Shown: positions 5,657 to 8,524 of the stretch, in pieces
Layout: each line of letters opens with the position of its first letter
How positions within the stretch are numbered: position 1 is the stretch's first letter
NCBI RefSeq assembly: GCF_026790145.1
Contig: NZ_JALAMS010000063.1
Span: 1 to 8,524 of the forward strand
Length of the DNA stretch: 8,524 nt
Source: Bacillus_I endophytica_A
GTDB taxonomy: Bacteria > Bacillota > Bacilli > Bacillales > Bacillaceae_H
Reading direction: 5' to 3'
The notes under the pieces: generated by a model
What the model was told of the DNA's origin: nothing
The model's database searches: none
The model's input: only the letters and a program-made list of their open reading frames with translations
Made by a program: the position numbers and the translations under genes

Positions 5657-5665
5657 TGATAAAAT
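5657..5665 (+). promoter_or_regulatory. Extended -10 promoter of arsN1
   Basis: TGATAAAAT is an extended -10 element (TGn followed by TAAAAT, five of six to consensus). It lies 32 nt before the GTG start of arsN1. I see no good -35 at 17 nt, which is common for TGn promoters. It suggests that arsN1 is transcribed on its own. Confidence 0.45.
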
Positions 5666-5697
5666 AATAAGAAAAATCTAAAAAAGGGGATTATAAG

Positions 5698-6186
5698 GTG
5701 CTAATTCGTAAAGCTAGAGAAGAAGATATGGAGAGTATATTGAAGATTTATAACGAAGGCATCGTGGATCGTATAGCTACTTTAGAAACAGAAACAAAAA
5801 ATATAACTTACATTAAGCAGTGGCTCTTTGAACGTCCAGAACGATATGAAGTCATTGTAGCAGAGGGAGAAGAATCGGTAATAGGATGGGCTTCCTTAAA
5901 TCCTTATTCTCACCGTTGTGCCTATAATGGTGTGGCTGATCTATCCGTCTATATTCAAAGACAACAACGTGGAAAAGGAATTGGAAAAGCATTATTAAAG
6001 GACCTAGAAGATCGAGCGAAAAAATCTAATTTTCATAAGTTGGTTTTATTCACCTTTCCATTTAATCAGGCAGGTCAAGGGTTGTATAAAAATATAGGAT
6101 TTCGTGAAGTAGGAGTATTTCAGGAGCAAGGAAAGCTAGATAATGAGTATGTAGATGTTATGGCCATGGAGAAAATTCTTACATAG
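5698..6186 (+). CDS. arsN1: Arsinothricin N-acetyltransferase ArsN1
   Basis: A 162-aa cytoplasmic GNAT acetyltransferase. It transfers acetyl from acetyl-CoA to the amino group of arsinothricin (and related glutamate mimics such as phosphinothricin), abolishing inhibition of glutamine synthetase. Visible features are the N-terminal IRKAREED start typical of the family, YNEGIVDRIATLET (18-31), and YNGVADLSVYI (76-86) leading into the acetyl-CoA loop QRGKGIGKALL (90-100). The ArsN1/PAT-like C-terminal block follows: HKLVLFTFPFNQAGQGLY (113-130) and GFREVGVFQEQGKLDNEYVDV (134-154). The start is GTG at 5698, with AAGGGGA ending 7 nt upstream; it places the family's normal N-terminus at residue 1. 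It has its own promoter and terminator, separate from both the arsL operon and arsRBC. Beside arsL it is best read as producer self-resistance. Specificity against phosphinothricin acetyltransferase is judged by overall resemblance and context. Confidence 0.88.
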   Translation: MLIRKAREEDMESILKIYNEGIVDRIATLETETKNITYIKQWLFERPERYEVIVAEGEESVIGWASLNPYSHRCAYNGVADLSVYIQRQQRGKGIGKALLKDLEDRAKKSNFHKLVLFTFPFNQAGQGLYKNIGFREVGVFQEQGKLDNEYVDVMAMEKILT

Positions 6187-6191
6187 TTAAT

Positions 6192-6224
6192 AAAAACCTC
6201 TAAAAACGTTTTTAGAGGTTTTTT
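6192..6224. terminator. Intrinsic terminator after arsN1
   Basis: A near-perfect palindrome centred on ACGT (6206-6209) pairs AAAACCTCTAAAAA with TTTTTAGAGGTTTT and ends in a run of six T (6219-6224). It begins 6 nt after the arsN1 stop and isolates arsN1 from arsRBC. Confidence 0.85.
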
Positions 6225-6276
6225 ATATTGATTACCTTGATAAAAGCTATATGTCAGATGAGTTTATTTTTTAGAG

Positions 6277-6305
6277 TTGCAAATAATAAAAAAACTCGTT
6301 ATATT
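6277..6305 (+). promoter_or_regulatory. Promoter of arsRBC
   Basis: TTGCAA (6277-6282, four or five of six) is followed by a 17-nt spacer and TATATT (6300-6305, five of six). Transcription would begin near 6312, just upstream of or inside the palindrome that probably binds ArsR, so bound ArsR would block initiation. Confidence 0.7.
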
Positions 6306-6310
6306 ATAAC
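6298..6310. repeat. 6-1-6 palindrome over the arsR -10 box
   Basis: GTTATA, one T, then TATAAC form a perfect 13-bp palindrome overlapping the -10 of the arsRBC promoter. It could be a second or alternative ArsR contact site next to the longer palindrome at 6317-6338, or a by-product of the TATATT hexamer. Confidence 0.35.
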
Positions 6311-6316
6311 CATACA

Positions 6317-6338
6317 CATATAATTAAATAATTATATG
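6317..6338. promoter_or_regulatory. Probable ArsR operator (10-2-10 perfect palindrome)
   Basis: CATATAATTA and TAATTATATG are exact inverted arms separated by AA. ArsR/SmtB repressors bind imperfect 12-2-12 palindromes of this form. It lies between the -10 hexamer and the arsR ribosome binding site, over the predicted transcription start. Binding by the ArsR encoded 31 nt downstream would close the promoter until As(III) is bound. Confidence 0.7.
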
Positions 6339-6369
6339 ATAATTAGCATTGATGATAGGAGGACGATTA

Positions 6370-6717
6370 ATGGATATAAAGACTACAATTGAGATTGAAA
6401 ATGCAGCACAAATATTAAAACTGTTAGGAGATAAAACTCGCTTATCTATGGTGAAACTTCTAGAAACAAACGAGTGTTGTGTTTGCGAATTGGTAGAGAT
6501 ATATAAAACGAGCCAGCCTGCTATTAGTCAGCATTTACGAAAATTGAGGGATGCTAAACTTGTGAAAGAGAATCGAAGAGGGAAGTGGATATTTTATTCT
6601 CTCAATAAAGAATATCAATATTATGAGTTCGTTTCTAACATCCTTGAATCGCTACCAACTCAGCATGAACGTTTAAACGAATTAGAAAAACAAGGATTAC
6701 GTATTTGTTGTGATTAA
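6370..6717 (+). CDS. arsR: ArsR arsenite-responsive repressor
   Basis: A 115-aa dimeric winged-helix repressor of the ArsR/SmtB family. The sensor is in ECCVCELVEI (35-44), giving Cys36, Cys37 and Cys39, equivalent to the classical ELCVCDL site at the start of the DNA-binding helices. Binding of As(III) or Sb(III) releases DNA. SQPAISQHLRKLRDAKLV (48-65) is the recognition helix region, followed by the wing NRRGKWIFYSLN. The C-terminus ends RICCD with another Cys pair (113-114), as in some Bacillus ArsR proteins. I start at the ATG at 6370, since AGGAGG (6357-6362) is 7 nt upstream; an in-frame ATG at 6349 lies upstream of that site and would add seven unlikely residues. It is first gene of arsRBC with its own promoter and palindromic operator; arsB follows after 15 nt. 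Confidence 0.92.
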   Translation: MDIKTTIEIENAAQILKLLGDKTRLSMVKLLETNECCVCELVEIYKTSQPAISQHLRKLRDAKLVKENRRGKWIFYSLNKEYQYYEFVSNILESLPTQHERLNELEKQGLRICCD

Positions 6718-6732
6718 TTGGAGGTTTGTACA

Positions 6733-8031
6733 TTGACATCAGTTATATTGGCATCATTGATTTTTCTTGTAACACTCATCTTAGTCATATGGCAACCTAA
6801 AAATCTATCCATTGGATGGTCAGCCTGCGGGGGAGCTATTTTAGCTTTACTTGTAGGTGTCGTTGATTTTCAAGATGTTATAGATGTAACAGGAATCGTA
6901 TGGAATGCTACTTTAACCTTTATTGCTGTTATCATTATTTCTTTAATTTTAGATGAAATAGGCTTCTTCGAATGGGCTGCCTTACATATGGCAAGAGCAG
7001 CGAAGGGGCATGGCGTTCGAATGTTCGTTTATGTTTCTCTTCTTGGAGCCGTGGTTGCTGCATTATTTGCGAATGACGGAGCAGCTTTGATTTTAACACC
7101 GATTGTACTCGCTATGGTGCGAGCATTAAAATTTGAAGATCATATGGTCTTTCCATTTATTATTGCAAGTGGTTTTATTGCGGATACCACGTCATTACCC
7201 CTTGTGGTCAGTAACTTAGTCAATATAGTATCAGCTGACTTCTTCGGGATTAGTTTCTCTGAGTTCGCTTCACGCATGATTGTACCGGATTTATTTGCTC
7301 TTTTCGCTAGCATCATCGTGTTATACATCTACTTCCGTAGAAATATACCAAAGACATACAACGTAGCCGATTTACAAAGACCACGTGATGCCATTAAAGA
7401 TGAGAAGATGTTCCGATTATCTGGAATTGTGCTTGTGGTTTTAGTACTAGGCTACTTTATTGGAGAATTCTTTAACATACCAGTCTCTATTATCGCTGGA
7501 ATCATTGCCATCTTATTCTTACTAATGGCTAGAAAAAGCTCAGCTGTTCAAACAAAAAAGGTATTACAAGGAGCTCCATGGGCCATCGTCTTTTTCTCTA
7601 TTGGTATGTATGTCGTCGTCTATGGATTACGAAATGTGGGTCTAACAGAAGCATTAGCCAATGTCATTCAAGCAACGGCTGATCATGGATTGTTTGCAGC
7701 AACGATGGGGATGGGATTCATTGCAGCTATTCTTTCTTCTATTATGAATAACATGCCAACGGTCATGATTGATGCATTAGCTATTGATGCTACTTCTGCC
7801 ACAGGCACGATTAAAGAAGCCTTAATTTATGCGAATGTAATTGGTTCTGATTTAGGACCGAAGATTACACCGATTGGTTCTCTTGCCACTCTTTTATGGC
7901 TTCATGTTCTTTCCACAAAAGGAGTTAAGATTTCTTGGGGAACCTACTTTAAAACCGGTATTATCTTAACCATTCCAACATTGTTTATTACACTCGTTGG
8001 TTTATATATTTGGTTACTTATTATTTCATAA
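6733..8031 (+). CDS. arsB: ArsB arsenite efflux permease
   Basis: A 432-aa inner-membrane exporter of the ArsB/ion transporter superfamily that expels As(OH)3/Sb(OH)3, driven by the proton motive force. About ten to twelve hydrophobic segments are visible. Signatures are FANDGAALILTPIV (112-125) and SNLVNIVSADFF (160-171) in the first half and NNMPTVM in the second, reflecting the internal inverted duplication of the fold. The length fits ArsB (about 430 aa). The start is TTG at 6733 because GGAGG (6720-6724) lies 8 nt before it; reading from 6718 would put the ribosome binding site inside the gene. ArsR ends 15 nt upstream, arsC begins 23 nt downstream. No arsA ATPase gene is present, so it should work alone as a carrier. 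Confidence 0.92.
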   Translation: MTSVILASLIFLVTLILVIWQPKNLSIGWSACGGAILALLVGVVDFQDVIDVTGIVWNATLTFIAVIIISLILDEIGFFEWAALHMARAAKGHGVRMFVYVSLLGAVVAALFANDGAALILTPIVLAMVRALKFEDHMVFPFIIASGFIADTTSLPLVVSNLVNIVSADFFGISFSEFASRMIVPDLFALFASIIVLYIYFRRNIPKTYNVADLQRPRDAIKDEKMFRLSGIVLVVLVLGYFIGEFFNIPVSIIAGIIAILFLLMARKSSAVQTKKVLQGAPWAIVFFSIGMYVVVYGLRNVGLTEALANVIQATADHGLFAATMGMGFIAAILSSIMNNMPTVMIDALAIDATSATGTIKEALIYANVIGSDLGPKITPIGSLATLLWLHVLSTKGVKISWGTYFKTGIILTIPTLFITLVGLYIWLLIIS

Positions 8032-8054
8032 CACATCAAAAGGAGAATTTACAA

Positions 8055-8477
8055 ATGTCTAAAAAAACACTTTACTTCTTATGTACAGGGAACTCATGCC
8101 GTAGCCAAATGGCAGAAGGTTGGGCAAAGAAACATCTAGATTCTAACGAGTGGAACGTATATAGCGCAGGTATTGAAGCACATGGGCTTAACCCAAATGC
8201 CGTGAAAGCGATGAAAGAAGCAGGTATTGATATTTCAAATCAAACATCTGACATTATTGACCCTGAAATCCTAAATAACGCAGATTTAGTAGTGACCCTA
8301 TGTGGAGATGCAGCTGATAAATGTCCAATGACACCACCTCATGTAAAACGTGAACACTGGGGGTTTGATGATCCAGCAAAAGCTGAAGGAACAGATGAAG
8401 AGAAATGGGCCTTCTTCCAACGTGTACGTGATGAAATTGGAGAAAGAATTGAACGTTTTGCAAAAACGGGTGAATAA
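8055..8477 (+). CDS. arsC: ArsC thioredoxin-coupled arsenate reductase
   Basis: A 140-aa cytoplasmic enzyme that reduces arsenate to arsenite for export by ArsB. It belongs to the low-molecular-weight tyrosine phosphatase-like class found in Gram-positive bacteria. The P-loop is CTGNSCR (Cys10, Cys15, Arg16); the relay cysteines are Cys83 (TLCGDA) and Cys90 (DKCPMTPP); the general acid is in FDDPAKA (104-110). HWGFDDP and the length are typical of S. aureus pI258/B. subtilis ArsC. The ATG at 8055 has AAAGGAGA about 9 nt upstream; an in-frame ATG at 8010 lies inside arsB with no such site. It is last of arsRBC within the window. All catalytic residues are present, so the enzyme should be active. 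Confidence 0.94.
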   Translation: MSKKTLYFLCTGNSCRSQMAEGWAKKHLDSNEWNVYSAGIEAHGLNPNAVKAMKEAGIDISNQTSDIIDPEILNNADLVVTLCGDAADKCPMTPPHVKREHWGFDDPAKAEGTDEEKWAFFQRVRDEIGERIERFAKTGE

Positions 8478-8489
8478 CTATTAAAACTA

Positions 8490-8522
8490 AAAAGCCGTGA
8501 GGATGGTATTATCCCCTTTAAG
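8490..8522 (-). repeat. Right-end sequence resembling the inverted left end of the window
   Basis: Thirteen bases after the arsC stop, AAAAGCCGTGAGGAT leads into ATTATCCCC. In reverse complement it matches 2-40 (exact word GGGATAATA). A local hairpin, GAGGAT with ATCCCC, is also possible with one mismatch, so this may simply be part of the arsC terminator cut by the window edge. Confidence 0.35.
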
Positions 8523-8524
8523 TA

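Noticed and set aside
5698..6186. Generic phosphinothricin acetyltransferase (pat/bar)
   Set aside because: Closely related, but the C-terminal block and the arsL neighbour point to ArsN1; phosphinothricin may still be an alternative substrate.
6349..6369. Longer arsR start at 6349
   Set aside because: The AGGAGG at 6357-6362 lies inside this extension and fits the ATG at 6370.
6718..6732. arsB start at TTG 6718
   Set aside because: This codon is part of the ribosome binding site TTGGAGG itself; TTG at 6733 is correctly spaced.
7140..7328. Minus-strand open frame inside arsB
   Set aside because: Shadow of a well-supported gene, no ribosome binding site.
8010..8054. Longer arsC start inside arsB
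   Set aside because: No ribosome binding site, and ArsC proteins begin at the P-loop-proximal MSKKTLYFL segment that starts at 8055.
8254..8463. Minus-strand open frame inside arsC
   Set aside because: Shadow of arsC; histidine/leucine-rich nonsense composition.
1..8524. CRISPR array, tRNA, rRNA, integrase or transposase gene
   Set aside because: No regularly spaced repeats, no cloverleaf or rRNA segments, and no recombinase motifs were seen on either strand.

Overview
The window looks like an arsenic gene island from a low-GC Gram-positive bacterium, probably Bacillaceae (Bacillota). The evidence is an AT-rich sequence, strong AGGAGG ribosome binding sites before nearly every gene, GTG and TTG starts with good Shine-Dalgarno sequences, thioredoxin-type ArsC, and a PlcR/NprR-like HTH-TPR regulator. 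I cannot name the genus.

Left part (1-1760): a 417-aa HTH-plus-TPR regulator of the RNPP/quorum-sensing type lies on the minus strand (44-1297). It is followed by a 351-bp AT-rich divergent control region with a near-consensus promoter (TTGACA-N17-TACTAT) and an exact 10-bp inverted repeat. A previously easy-to-miss 28-codon ORF (1649-1735) then follows. It has a perfect ribosome binding site and a basic N-terminus, a hydrophobic core and a C-terminal tail FMDPVWP, the layout of a secreted signalling pro-peptide. It is the first gene of the operon that follows.

Middle part (1761-5327): a tightly packed plus-strand operon, ended by a strong hairpin. It encodes a radical SAM enzyme with CX3CX2C and a C-terminal RCCLKC, recognised as ArsL of arsinothricin biosynthesis; an aquaglyceroporin-like channel; a COG0523/CobW-type metallochaperone GTPase; and an ArsD-like protein with two CC pairs. 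A reasonable reading is that the ArsD-like protein and GTPase handle As(III), ArsL joins the 3-amino-3-carboxypropyl group of SAM to arsenic to give hydroxyarsinothricin, and the channel moves arsenite or the product across the membrane. No arsM methyltransferase and no arsQ permease are in the window.

Right part (5328-8524): an unrecognised 66-aa minus-strand gene; arsN1, the N-acetyltransferase that inactivates arsinothricin (self-protection), as its own transcription unit with terminator; then a classical arsRBC detoxification operon with a good promoter and a perfect 10-2-10 palindrome as likely ArsR operator. The outermost sequences of the window (2-40 and 8490-8522) resemble each other in inverted orientation and may be remnants of element ends or related terminators.

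Taken together the island appears to couple a peptide-pheromone switch to production of an organoarsenical antibiotic, with separate arsenic-responsive resistance genes. The family assignments rest on recognisable motifs. The quorum-sensing link and the division of labour among the accessory proteins are inference.
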